From NCBI GenBank assembly GCA_028023455.1, contig JAQFVV010012495.1, positions 2,075,711 to 2,139,710 on the forward strand: 64,000 nucleotides of DNA. The letters are read 5' to 3'. The position numbers and the translations under genes were made by a program. Shown here piece after piece: positions 23,933-36,120 of the stretch. The notes below the pieces were generated by a model, which was not told the origin of the DNA, did no database searches, and was given only the letters and a program-made list of their open reading frames with translations. Every line of letters starts with the position of its first letter. Position 1 is the first letter of the stretch. The DNA is from Epiperipatus broadwayi. Its lineage: Eukaryota > Onychophora > Udeonychophora > Euonychophora > Peripatidae.

Positions 23933-24949
23933 TACTTTTAGAAAATTTTAGAAAATAACACCCCTCCTTTCAGTTATAAATAACTGAATGCCAAAAACAC
24001 TTTGTTATACACTATTTTACTGAAGAACATCAAATATAAATGACATAATTATCATAACCTTGTGATTTTACAAACCCAAAACGTACTCTGGCAGGCAAAT
24101 TCAAACAAAGATTTACAAATATGTGATTTATACATTGTTTTTATATACATTATAGTAAGGTGTCTACTAAAGTTATATAGGTTTCATATGATAGTATGAG
24201 AAAATGTCATTAATAGATGTGAAAATTTTGAGGGTCATAAAATAAAAATTTCTATTAAATTAGCTCCAATTTTTTTTTCAACTTTAGTTATTTTACTGAA
24301 GGCTTCATAGAACAAGCATCAAGAATAAAATTTGAATTTGAATTAATTAAAATCAAAAACCAACGATTTCATTTTCTTTTCCTTTATATTTATTGAGTGC
24401 TCATGATTGTTCTAAAAACTGTTGATCAAAAAACTCAGATAGTTTATCAGCCAAAAAAAAAAAATTCTAGCTCATATAGTTATCATCTTGAGAATATTGC
24501 TCAATTTAATATTTTGATGGTCTTTTTAGGTAAAAATACAAAGTTGGATATTAGAGTATTTCACTGCAATCAATTATAGCATCCATTCAATTATTTTAAT
24601 ATATATGTTGTTCTCCCAAATTTATTGCATAAGCCCAAGGTATGAATTTTCCATTTATGAAACATATGCTTTATAAAATTCTGATGTCTACATTAAAACC
24701 CTAATCAATGTCTTCTTCAATTTTCTGGATGTCACAGGATTTAATCTATTATTATAATGGTAAATCTTTGATTTTATAATGAACTAGAGAATAAATATTA
24801 TAAATATTATTACAAAAGTGTTCTAATAAAAATAGGATTGAGAGTGAAATACAAAATCTATAAGTACCTCAATTACTGAAGTTTTTCATTAAAAATAATT
24901 GTATAAGAAATTAACATGTATCATTAAAAAATGAGTGATACATAGTTTA
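23933..24949. other. A+T-rich stretch
   Basis: No gene or element is recognised. Confidence 0.35.
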
Positions 24950-25076
24950 GAACAGCAATAGAATATCAGGATCAGGAGTATAATGACCTCAAATCAATTC
25001 TAGTTCTGTCACTTCCAGTATTTAAACTTCTTTTGAGCTCCCAATCAATAAAGCTATTTGATGATGATGATTATTA
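24950..25076 (+). mobile_element. SINE-like repeat, type S2, with GAT tail
   Basis: The order AATCAATTCTAGTTCTGTCA, then CTTCTTTTGAGCTCCCAATC, then CTATTTGATGATGATGATTA is shared with other S2 copies. The (GAT)n tail resembles the 3' tails of RTE-dependent SINEs, and the RTE-like LINE stubs in this window end in similar TGATGATG runs. Confidence 0.5.
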
Positions 25077-25164
25077 ATATAATTATTTAAACATATCACA
25101 TGAAATGATTCAAAAAGTAATGATTGGTTTATATAATACAAATTTAATTCAACCCTGAATTATT

Positions 25165-25615
25165 TAATGCAATGTAATACATATCAAATGACCACCACTT
25201 CTTATGCTTGTGTATAAAACCAATCCTGCCTAATAGGATAGTGGTGGCTATGATTACTAACCAACCAAAAACACCAAAATGTATGGGTACTGAACCAAGT
25301 TCAGACCCATATCACTGTATAAGCTAATGGGCTTGGATTGAAAACATTATGGTGTTTTCAGTTTAAGATTCATAGTTTTGTATTAACTGGAGATAAAAGG
25401 TGGTTGCGGGAGGGTTGCATTAGATCTTAAGATCTAGGTGCAGTGCTTTCAGATCTAAAGCTCCTCACTGACAAAGGCCACAAGCCAGAAACTAGTCTGG
25501 GGATATTGGATGAGTAGGCACTAGATGGGGATTTTATGCACAAGCCTTCTAGCATCCATTGATTACTCTAGCTTGCTGTGTGTGGCAAAATGTATAGTGA
25601 GTTTTACCTATTTTA
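25165..25615. mobile_element. Solo right arm of the long form of family A
   Basis: The sequence follows the right half of the foldback at 58414-59247 in order: CCTGCCTAATAGGATAGTGG, CACCAAAATGTATGGGT, GAGATAAAAGGTGG, CCACAAGCCAGAAACTAGTC, GGATGAGTAGGCACTAGAT, CACAAGCCTTCTAGCATCC, and an eroded end (AGTGAGTTTTACC). No matching left arm precedes it. It shows that long family A elements can persist as half elements. Confidence 0.75.
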
Positions 25616-25634
25616 ACAACGTAATACATCATAT

Positions 25635-25736
25635 TCTGGAGTATAAAGTCTTTGGATTGATTTTGACATTGACACTTGGCATTCAAACTTCTTATAAATC
25701 CCTGAACAATAGAGCAATGAAGTCATTTGATTATGT
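25635..25736 (+). mobile_element. SINE-like repeat, type S2 (fragment)
   Basis: AAACTTCTTATAAATCCCTG, CAATAGAGCA and GTCATTTGATTATG match the 3' half of the S2 repeats. Confidence 0.4.
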
Positions 25737-27079
25737 ATGTATTTAATTTTCCTGAATTTAAAATAAAAATATTAGGTTGTCTTTGTCAATGTTTATTTTA
25801 AATTTATAAATATTTTCATGGATTGTTATTATAATAAAAAATAGAAATAAGATTATATCCACGAAAACAAAGATAACTATTGTCTATTGATGTTGCTAGG
25901 AAACTATCAATTTTTATTAACCTTTCATAATTTTAGTATGCAATTTTACGTTTTTTGGCCAATTCGCCCCCTGGTGAATTTTTCTGCAATTATATATGTT
26001 AAAATGCGTATTTTTCTATATATTTTATTATATGAAAATTTCATTCAAAAAATTATGATAGAGGGTGGGAAATTAAAAAAACACCTTACAAAAGACATAA
26101 GCCCTGCCCTAACATGTTTAGCCATTGTTTCAAAGCCAGGTGGTAAAATATTCAGTGTATTAATACAGTGTTTAAAGAAAGTAGTTCCATTGACCAAAAA
26201 CATGTTTATTTGTGAATTTAATATGGTTTTAGATTTTTTTACAATAATTTGCAACATTGATTAAATATCAAAAAATATAAATTATTAATAACTTATTTTG
26301 ACTGGAAATACTTTATTTTCAAAAATATAATGTTATATTATCAGCTAATTTGAATATGACTTTAAGCTATTTAGAAGTTTAGCTTCCACATAAGCAATCT
26401 ACTTATACTTACAAGTATAAAACTATCACAATTTTGCAATAAATATTCAAAAATTTTAAACTTTTAAAGCATAATTCATTAAATATAAGAGAAATAAATA
26501 AATATTCATTTAAATTTTTAAAAATAATCAGAAATAATGAAGATTTAATTGATTTTGTAAACTGAAAATAATTTTCCTGAAATGATGACATGTAATCTTT
26601 TTGTTTTGATTAAGATCTCATTTTTTAAATATTTATAAAAACAAAATGTAAACATTTAAAATTTATTTCAGTAATAAACAAAAATATCTATCAAATGAAG
26701 TCAAATTTATTATTTTCTGATAAGTAATAATAATTTAATCATATATTTTACATTGATGTGTGAGACAAAGAAAAACATCAGAAAATACTGAAATGTTTTA
26801 GTCTAGGCTGCACTAAGAAAGAGTTAATTGACAATCTAACTAAGACTAAACAAGTTTTTTTTATGAACCTTTAATAGTTATTTTGTTAGTTTCTATTGAA
26901 ATAACAGGAGATCCTCTTTTATTTCAAACCTAAGTGGTTAAATGAATTTAAACACAGAAGGCTATTTTTATAGATGTAAAAATGCAAAAGAATAACTTTT
27001 TTTTAACATTCTGCAAGTAATATTTTAAACTTCCCCAGGGAGTTGTTTATATTGAATTAAATATTTTCATAAATTGTTA
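25737..27079. other. Unassigned stretch with overlapping open frames
   Basis: Frames of 125 codons (25887-26264, plus) and 70 codons (26045-26257, minus) overlap. Neither shows a recognisable motif, and a start context or splice signals are not convincing. I leave them as noncoding. Confidence 0.35.
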
Positions 27080-27170
27080 TTATATATAAAAGAAGGTTGC
27101 CTTGACAACAGTTTGAGATTGTTGAATGTTATTGATATTGGGATTGTCTAAGTATTAACTGGTTTTTAAT
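27080..27170 (-). repeat. Dispersed repeat, family F (inverted orientation)
   Basis: GAAGGTTGCCTTGACAACAG and ATTGTTGAATGTTATTGATA, then GGATTGTCTAAGTATTAACT, are the complement of the family order seen at 11.2 and 48.7 kb. Confidence 0.6.
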
Positions 27171-28181
<1,011 letters not shown>

Positions 28182-28584
28182 TTAGAAAACAACTAAACAA
28201 TTTGCTTTGGCATAATTCTGCCACATATGTTTTCAAAGTACATTATTTGTTCACATTTTAAACTCCAATTATATTTTAATTTTTAAAAAAACAGGTTGAT
28301 TATTAATAAGTGTAAAAATGTTTAATAATTGATCGTCTTATATAATAAATATTAGATACAAAATATTTTTTTAGTTGTTAATGAAAGGAAAAGGACTTTC
28401 TGTTTGTGTGGAATTATAAGAATAATTTCTAGTGTTTTCAATTGTTTATTTTTATTATTGTTTTTAATCAGTGTCATTCACAATTATAGAAATAGTTATT
28501 AATTTAGTCCATATGTTTCATGCTTGAGATGAGCATAGTATGACAGAAATGTGTTTAATAAAAGATTTGTAGAGGAAGATGATT
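28182..28584. other. A+T-rich stretch
   Basis: No gene or element is recognised. Confidence 0.35.
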
Positions 28585-28714
28585 ATGAAATTTATATTTT
28601 TTTTCATATGTCATAGCATTGGCCAGGAAATGAACCCGCTAACCCAGGACAACTGCTTGTAAGGCAGCTGTGCTGACCTCTTGACTACCAACACTTGACA
28701 TGAAATTTATATTT
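28585..28714 (-). mobile_element. 100-bp tRNA-derived SINE, subfamily 1, with perfect 15-bp TSD
   Basis: The insert at 28600-28699 reads on the minus strand GTTGGTAGTCAAGAGGTCAG, CTGCCTTACAAGCAG, and GGGTTCATTTCC, then CATATG and a poly(A) tail. Box A is TAGTCAAGAGG and box B is one or two bases from consensus. ATGAAATTTATATTT flanks it exactly at 28585-28599 and 28700-28714. The unit is scarcely longer than its tRNA-like head, so it has almost no body. Compare the 14.6-kb copy, which shares the CTTACAA anticodon-like loop. Confidence 0.85.
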
Positions 28715-29465
28715 ACATACTACATAATAATGATGTGCATCAAATTCATGATATTTCAAAACCACATAGGAATATAACACCAGTGTGGCAACACTGTTTC
28801 AGGATATACATAAACAGATACAACAAGAACAACAACAGATGCAATAACATTTGGAAGATAAAATACATCAAGGTCAACATAAGTTATAACATTCTGAAAA
28901 TAAAATACAAACAAAGATAACAATTTTGATGTGTTATTAGTCCAGAATGTTAAGAATGTGAATCTGTGTTGGCTTCTAAAAAAATGTGTTGAAGATTACT
29001 GATGCCCAAGATAGATCTTCTTTGAATATTTCTTTTTATATTCTCTATGAGATAAGAGTCATATCGTTTTAAATTTAGTTATTTGGCATTTATACTATAT
29101 GAATCGAGTTAATGGAAACAGTTATCCTTTCTCATATATGCATCTTAATTAAGTTTACATTGAAAAAATTATCTCAGAAGTAAAGTCGCCTCATATAAAA
29201 TAATCATAGTGGATGGAATTAATCATAGAATTTAATTTGAATTGAATGCTTTTGGTAGAAATAACTTAAAATTAAAAGTAAATATGTTTGTGAGTTTAAA
29301 AAGGAAGACTACCTGTTTTTATAGATCTGAGATTTGGATACTTTTAAAAGAGCAATTCAGACACCACTTTGTAAAGTTAGGAGTAACAAGACAAAATTGA
29401 AAAATGAAATAAACCACTAAGCATCACATGATCACCAGCTCTTTATGCTTACATGAGCAGTTTAC
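28715..29465. other. A+T-rich stretch
   Basis: No gene is recognised. AAACCACTAAGCATCACATG at about 29410 is the outer flank shared with family A copies at 58.8 and 63.2 kb. Confidence 0.4.
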
Positions 29466-29757
29466 ACAGAGGAAAACTCTCCATGCAGTAGCATCACTCA
29501 ATGCAAGCCACAGTAATAACTGATGCAGGAAGATTTGTGCATAAAATCCCTATCTAGTGCCTATTCATCCAATATCTCAGACTAGTTTCTAGTCGATCCA
29601 AGGTTCCTCACTGGTGAAAGCCACAAGCTATAAACTAGTCTGAGGATATTGTGTGAGTAGGCACTAGATAGGGATTTTAGACACAAAGCTTTCTGCATCC
29701 ATTGATTACTCTAGCTTGCACTATGTGGAGCCACTGTATGGAAAGTTTTGCCTGTTT
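29466..29757. mobile_element. Foldback element, family A
   Basis: The left arm GGAAAACTCTCCATGCAGTA pairs with CACTGTATGGAAAGTTTTGC. The inner arms match too: TCCCTATCTAGTGCCTATTC against GAGTAGGCACTAGATAGGGA, and CAGACTAGTTTCTAG against CTATAAACTAGTCTG. The loop is short (around GTTCCTCACTGGTGAAAGCC). This is a compact, nearly complete short form. Confidence 0.8.
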
Positions 29758-29864
29758 GGAAAATGTAATACATTGATTAGTGAACAAACTAGTATTATTA
29801 ACATTACTGAAAGAACTAAAAAACTGAAATAAAGTTAAAAATATTGTTAGAAGAGATGCTATTA

Positions 29865-30014
29865 GATAAGCAGATGAAGTCTTAAACTGGATCCCAAGAA
29901 ATTATAAAAACATAGAATGAGATTGTGGAGATGAGAGATCTGGGGATTGATGAAAGTAAATCTGAGACTTTCATTCTGCAATGGATTGATAATGGTTGAA
30001 ATTGATGATGATAT
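29865..30014 (+). pseudogene. 3'-terminal stub of an RTE-like LINE
   Basis: GAAGTCTTAAACTGGATCCC near 29878 equals the segment found at 2.0 kb in the opposite orientation. The end, CATTCTGCAATGGATTGATA followed by TGATGATGAT, encodes ILQWIDNG in one frame. Frames are broken. Confidence 0.55.
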
Positions 30015-30015
30015 C

Positions 30016-30058
30016 AAGTGTTGGTGGCCTAGTGGTTAGCATAGCTGCCTTCCAGTCA
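30016..30058 (+). mobile_element. Fragment of a tRNA-like SINE head
   Basis: GTGTTGGTGGCCTAGTGGTT and AGCATAGCTGCCTT match the box A half of the subfamily 1 SINEs. Box B and the tail are missing. It sits directly in the TGATGATG tail of the preceding LINE stub. Confidence 0.5.
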
Positions 30059-30799
30059 ACACATTTAATATATGAAAAAAAATAATTATGATGATGAAAT
30101 ATATATAAACTAACAGTCTCATAATTTAATGATAAGGCATCTCCATTCATTGTGTAAATCTTTTTTCCAAATAACCAGTAGACTGGCATGTAACTGCCTT
30201 TTGTTGTTTTTTTCTCTCATCTTATAGTTGTAATTCTCTTTTTCATAAATGAATTGCTTTCTTTTTGTTACTTATTTTTGTTGATGTTTAAATATGTATA
30301 TTGTAAAAAGTAAATTGCATGGGGTGTGTATGTGTTGAGTATGCATATTATATAGGGTTCACTAATGCCATGTTTTCATGTCTTGATAGAAGATTTAGAT
30401 CCAAACAGCAGCAGATACTATATGTATCAGGGAATAATTTCCAGATAACTTGATAGTCCGTAAGTAATGAAAATTGTAGAAGCCTGTGACAAAAAAAATA
30501 TCAACCTGTCTTAATGTAAATACCCATTTAACTGGAGCTTTATGTGCACAGCTGTTCAGCTGTTTATTTTAAGGCAGACAGTATTAAATGTTTTGATTAC
30601 ATTTACTAAATATAGAAGAATAAATCTTCTACAATCAACTCTGATTAAAAATCAGTGCTCAGTGAATTTAAAAGAAGTTATAAAAGACATTTTCAGAACA
30701 ATCTCATTGTAGAAATAAGATTATGTTTATCAAAATACTATATTGAAATCTTTATAAATGAAATAATTAATGTTAAGGGTCATTGATATGTTTTCCATA
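30059..30799. other. Unassigned stretch
   Basis: No gene or element is recognised. Confidence 0.35.
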
Positions 30800-30905
30800 T
30801 CTGTTTAAGCATAGTTGCAGAGTGTCAAACTCTAGAAAGATTCTAAGATCAATTATGGTGCTCAAATTTCTTATGAACTCCTGAGCAATAAGACATTTGG
30901 ATATT
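30800..30905 (+). mobile_element. SINE-like repeat, type S2
   Basis: The order AGCATAGTTGCAGAGTGTCA, GATCAATTATGGTGCTCAAA and TTCTTATGAACTCCTGAGCA, then GACATTTGGAT, matches the other S2 copies. Confidence 0.45.
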
Positions 30906-31353
30906 TATTGATATGCATGCTCAAACATGGAGGCCATTTTTATATCAATATATTTGAATGACATATAACTAGAAGCATATCATCCCTGAATCATTATTTA
31001 CATTTCACTGAACCAGAAAATCTGTGTTAGTTACGCATTAAGGGAAAGGAACTATTCAATCAGTGTGCTATTAAATAGGGTGGTAGAACTATCGTGATTT
31101 GGGTAATAATATCCTAGTATTCTTATTGGTCAATTATTCATTCTACTAGGGAATAAAATTAATAGATAGATAATAAAAAATGTTAACTGTATCTAGTTGT
31201 TCAGATGAAAACAAGCTGACTGTAAAAATAAGATGCAGTCTTCACCCGTGTTGGAAAGCTGACATAATCCTGTCTTCATGGAGAAGTATGTGATATCTTC
31301 TTCACCAATAGGCAATGTTTGCATTTTGCTAAAGTGATTGTATTACATATTGT
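30906..31353. other. Unassigned stretch
   Basis: No gene or element is recognised. Confidence 0.35.
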
Positions 31354-34000
31354 AACGATATATAAATATGTCGTTACATTAATTTAAAAGAAAAACAAAG
31401 TTCGCAAATAAAAATAAATATATTAAAAATCTATAAAAAAACTAAACGCTAAAATTAAAATGTTGTTAAATATATATATTCGCACAGATGCTAAACTTTA
31501 AAAATATTTTTTTTTTTATATAAATAAAAAAAAGTATTTGAACGTTTTTTTTTTTTTTTTTTGATAAAAAAATACAAGAGTTAAATATTAAAATATTTAA
31601 TATAAGTTAAAATAAAAACAGGTATTAATTAATTCCTGTAATCTATAAATGGAAATGATTGTTTATTATTTGAAAAACAAGCTAGCCCTCAAGGCTCTTA
31701 TGTAATTAAAGGGTCAGATGGAAATTAGATAAGAGAAATTAGCTTGACCAATGGAGCACCAACCTTGGTGACCCTAACGAAAGATGATTGGTGTTTGTTT
31801 TGAACCTGTGATAATATAAAAAGGAGAAATATTGAGTATTGGGCAGTTCCATGTTTGTTTTGAGAATGGGGTAGGCGACATACCTCACTCTCTCTCTATT
31901 TTAAAAATGAACTGATTGAGATACCGAAAGAACCACTAAGCCACCTCCAGAACATTATCTTCCAAATGAGACGCATGGGAATATAAAACAAGAACCTGGA
32001 CCTACTGTAAGCTATTAACAATGAACTTAAAATTTTTTTAAATAATTAAGAACTTTTAAAGCAATTTAAATGTTAAAATGGAATTTCTATTTGACCTTTA
32101 AGTTTAAAATCAATTGATTTTAATTTTATATGTTTGTTATTGATAAAAAATATTCCATTATTTTAATTGTATAAATTATTTATTGTTTAAATTTTAAATG
32201 CATAAAATTTAAAGTTGGGTATAGACATTGCATAGATTCGTTAGCGGTTGATGATGTTGAGATTTTCACAGTCGATTAGAATGTATAGGTCAACGATGTT
32301 AATGCAGGCACCTTATGTGAGTGCCTGGGTTTTGGTATTCCTTTTGCAATTGACATTATCGATGATTTTGTATTTTGATGATTTTTAATTTGAGTTTTGA
32401 TGTGGAACTGTGAGCCGATCTATACTTAACATTTTAAAACAAATTGTATAAAAGTTACCTGTGCGAACATATCTAAATGATAAATTTAAGTCGGGCATGA
32501 ACGGCTGTATAGATTTGTAAAGTTATATTAGGGGAGGGTAATCTTAGGTTATTTGTTTCGTTGTTAAATTGGGTCAATGGATTGGATATATTGATGTAGT
32601 TAGTAGATGTAGTGGAGATTGCTACTGGCAGAATGTTTATATATATAGCACTCACTCATTTGCCTATGAAAGGAATTATAAGACAGAGAACACAGTTCCT
32701 TCTATGGAGTTTTTTTGTTCTTCTCGTTAGATAGATGTAATATCCCTATCTGATGAGGTCATTCTTCTCTTAACTTTTGCCTATTTGTATTACATTGAAT
32801 ACATCATATATAGATGGATTGGGTTTGATACTTAATTTTAGCCTAAGGTTAAATAGGGATAGATGTTTATTTTAAAACAAATTTATCTGGTCTATTCATA
32901 TCGACCCTAAAAAAGCATTAAATTTAAGTTGTTTATAGATGCTCATGATTGTTTATTTAACTTGTTTTTTTATATTTGATCAAAATATATAGACTTCGAT
33001 AAATAATGATACCTTATGTGAGTATCTAAAATGTATTTATTCGGATCTTTTAAGTATTGTGACAATGCAAGTATCTTATGGTGAATACTTTGGTTACGTA
33101 TAAATTCCTCCGCAATTGTCAGTAATCAATAATTTTGTATTTGATCGTTTATGTTTATTTTAAATTTTTTGACGTGGCTATGTAATCGATCTATACCCAA
33201 CATTTTTAAACAAATCTGTAACGTATTTAAATGTTAAAATTAAGTCGGGGGAAGGCTATATAGTTTTGTAAAGTTGTATTAAGGGAGGGTAATCTTAGGT
33301 TATTCATTTTAGTTGAATTGGTTCAATGGATTGGATATATTTGTGTAATTAGTAGATGTAGTATGAGGTCTGCTACGGGCGATTATAGATATACACCACA
33401 CACCCTCTGTTTGCCTATGGATGGGTTTGTAAGTCGGCGAAGACGTCCATTCCTATGGGTTTTTAGTTTATTGATCTACTTGCCAACAGATGTCACATCC
33501 TATTGTGGATCATGTCTTCTCTAAAATACTTATTGTTAGATGTACATCCTGACAAATAGTATTTTGGTTATCATATCTGCTACATTGATACATGAGTATC
33601 GAGGATTGGCCAGTTGATTGCAATGTTGCCTAAGTTAAATCAGGGAGAATTTCCTTTCAAAGCAGACCTAGTATCCTTCATACTGACCCTCTAAATAAAT
33701 AGTAAACTATATTGCAACTACTTAAATTTAGAATTAAAGACAAATAAAAATAAAGTTAAATTTATTCCTCAAAATTTAAATATTATTTTATATTTAAATA
33801 AATATTTTTTTAATTTTTATCTTTATATTTAAGATATAAAATTTATAATTTTACCTCCAGCTAGGATGCTCGATCGGAATATTTAAATAAAGTGGAACTT
33901 AACAGCAGCCTACTTTATAAATTTTTCTAGGCTAAAGCCTAGAGCTGTAGTTCAGTTTAGTTGTCCCCCGATCAAAGCTACACTTGCCACTTTAATAAAC
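31354..34000. repeat. Long direct repeat, copy 1 (LTR-like?)
   Basis: It begins TGTAACGATATATAAATATG followed by TCGTTACA, a short terminal palindrome. A TATA-like AATATAAAAAGGAG lies at 31813-31826. Shared landmarks with copy 2 (34384-36120) include CAGGTATTAATTAATTCCTG, GACCAATGGA, CCACCTCCAGAACAT, TTAAGTCGG, GGGAGGGTAATCTTAGG and AAATTTTTCTAGGCT. Copy 1 contains one extra internal unit (two versions of the GGGAGGGTAATCTTAGG block, at about 32520 and 33280). No coding frame, primer site or integrase is seen. Long terminal repeats of a gutted element, or an ordinary segmental duplication, are both possible. Confidence 0.6.
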
Positions 34001-34383
34001 CGGATTTAAAAGAAGCCGTAATTTTTTAAAGAAAATATTTGTATTATTTTGTTTTGTTTAAAAAGGAGTAAGAAAAAGATAGTAGAGATAAATGAGAATA
34101 AAAACATAAATAAAACGTAATAATAAATATAAACATAATTTTTTTTAAAACTTTTTAAAACTAATAGTTCAACTGTATAATAGTAAAAGATAGGAAAAGA
34201 AACTGGAAGGAGGGGCGAATTGGTAATAAGAATCAACAGCAAATTTTTTTAATTATATTTGTATGTAATTATTTTTCTTTTAAAAAAGTTTTCTTTTAAA
34301 ATTTCATATATACTGTAATCAATTTAGTAATAATTACTAACACTAATAAACTTTTTTTTTTTTTTTTTATGAATTATGATATA
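34001..34383. other. Spacer between the two long direct repeats
   Basis: The spacer has a purine-rich tract (about 34185-34216, ending GGAAGGAGGGG) and a poly(T) run near 34352-34370. It contains no coding region. The purine tract is not adjacent to copy 2, so it is weak support for an LTR element. Confidence 0.45.
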
Positions 34384-36120
34384 AGATATATAAATATTCG
34401 TTACATTAATTTAAAAGAAAAACAAAGTCGCAAATAAAAATAAATATATTAAAAACTATAAAAAACTAAACGTAAAATTAAAATGTGTTAAATAATATTA
34501 AGAGCTAAACTTTAAAAATATTTTTTTAATATAAATAAAAAAGTATTTAACGATTTTTTTTTTTTGATAAAAAAATACAAGATAAATATTAAAATATTTA
34601 ATATAAGTTAAAATAAAAACAGGTATTAATTAATTCCTGTAATCTATAAATGGAAAGATTGTTTATTATTTGAAAAACAAGCTAGCCTCAAGGCCTAGTA
34701 ATTAAAGGGCAGATGGAAATTAGATAAGAGAAATTAGCTTGACCAATGGAACACCAAGCCTTTCGGACCTACGAAAGTGATGATTGGTGAGTTTTTGTTT
34801 ACTGATAATATAAAAAGGAGAAATATTGAGTATGGAGTCCAGTGTTTGTTTGAGAGATGGGTAGGGATATCTCTCTCTATTTTAAAAGAACGTTGAGATA
34901 CCGAAAGGAACCAGCTAATGCCACCTCCAGAACATACTTCCAAACGAGACCATGGGAAAAAGAACCTACCACTGTAAGCTATTAACAAGAACAAAAATTT
35001 TTTAAAAAGATGTGAAACATTTAAATGTTAAATGGAATTTTATTTGACCTTTAAGTTTAAAATCAATTGATGTTTATTTATTGTTTGTTATTGATAAAAA
35101 TATTCCATTCTTTAATGATAAATTATTTATGTTTAAATTTAAACATAAATTTAAAGTTGGGTATAGAATTGCATAGATTGTTAGCGGTTGAGATGTTGAT
35201 TTACAGTTGATTAGAATGTATAGGTCAACGATGTTAATGAGGCACCTTATGGTGAGTGCCAGTTTTTATTCCTTTTGCAATTGGTAACATGATTTGTATT
35301 TGAGATGGTTTAATTTGGATGTTTTAGGAAGGCCGATCTATACTTAATTTTAAACATTGTATAAAGTTATCGCGAACATATCTAAGATAATTAAGTCGGA
35401 ACGGCTATATAGTTTTGAAGGTTATATTAAGGGAGGGTAATCTTAGGTTATTTGTTGGGTTGAAGGCAATGGTTTCGAAATTTGTAGGTAGTAAATGTAG
35501 CAGGAGACGCAGTGAGGATTACATATATACGCCACACACCTGGCTATGGAATTGAAGTAAGCAGAGAACCATCCTAGGAGTTTTATGTATTGTCACTGCC
35601 ATCAGAAGTAGTCTAGACAACAATTCTTCTATAACTAGGATGAAGTATAGTCTATAGTGCCGTATTTATGTAATGAATACATAAAGTATCGGATGATTCG
35701 CAGTTGACTTTGAACTTTTAGCCTAGGGTTAAATAAGGGAAGAATATTGTCTTTTCAAATGCAGATCTATGTAGCCTATTCATACCCGACCTCTAAATAA
35801 AATATTAAACATTATAGCAAGCTATTTTAAATGTAAAATTAAAAATTAAGATAAAATCTAAATGTTAAACTTATTCTCAATTTAGAATGATTTTATATGT
35901 GCGTAAATAAATATTTTTCTGTGTTAATTTCTGGTAGTGGCTTTTATTATTTTTTTATATTTATATCTAAGGTTATATATTTTATTATCTCTGCGTCTCC
36001 ACTGAGCTAGTGACAATGGGCTAACGATCTAAATATGTAAATAAAGTGGAATCCTAACAGCGCGTATCTGCCTACTTTATAAATTTTTCTAGGCTCAAAT
36101 GCCTAGATGGCGCCCTTGGT
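34384..36120. repeat. Long direct repeat, copy 2 (LTR-like?)
   Basis: It follows copy 1 from ATATAAATATTCGTTACATT to TTTATAAATTTTTCTAGGCT. It is about 0.9 kb shorter, partly because one internal unit is absent. Many differences are single-base or few-base gaps (for example AAAGTCGC here for AAAGTTCGC, and AAACGTAAAA for AAACGCTAAAA). The TATA-like box is kept at 34807-34820. Minus-strand frames in this part are spurious. Confidence 0.6.

Noticed and set aside
25887-26264. 125-codon open frame
   Set aside because: No motif, no supporting splice or promoter signals, and an overlapping open frame on the other strand; could be chance.
33318-33524. 68-codon plus frame and 34734-34994 minus frame in the long repeats
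   Set aside because: The corresponding frames are not open in the other repeat copy.
34185-34216. Polypurine tract of an LTR retrotransposon
   Set aside because: It lies about 170 bases before the start of repeat copy 2, whereas a true tract abuts the LTR; no primer-binding site or gag-pol remains.
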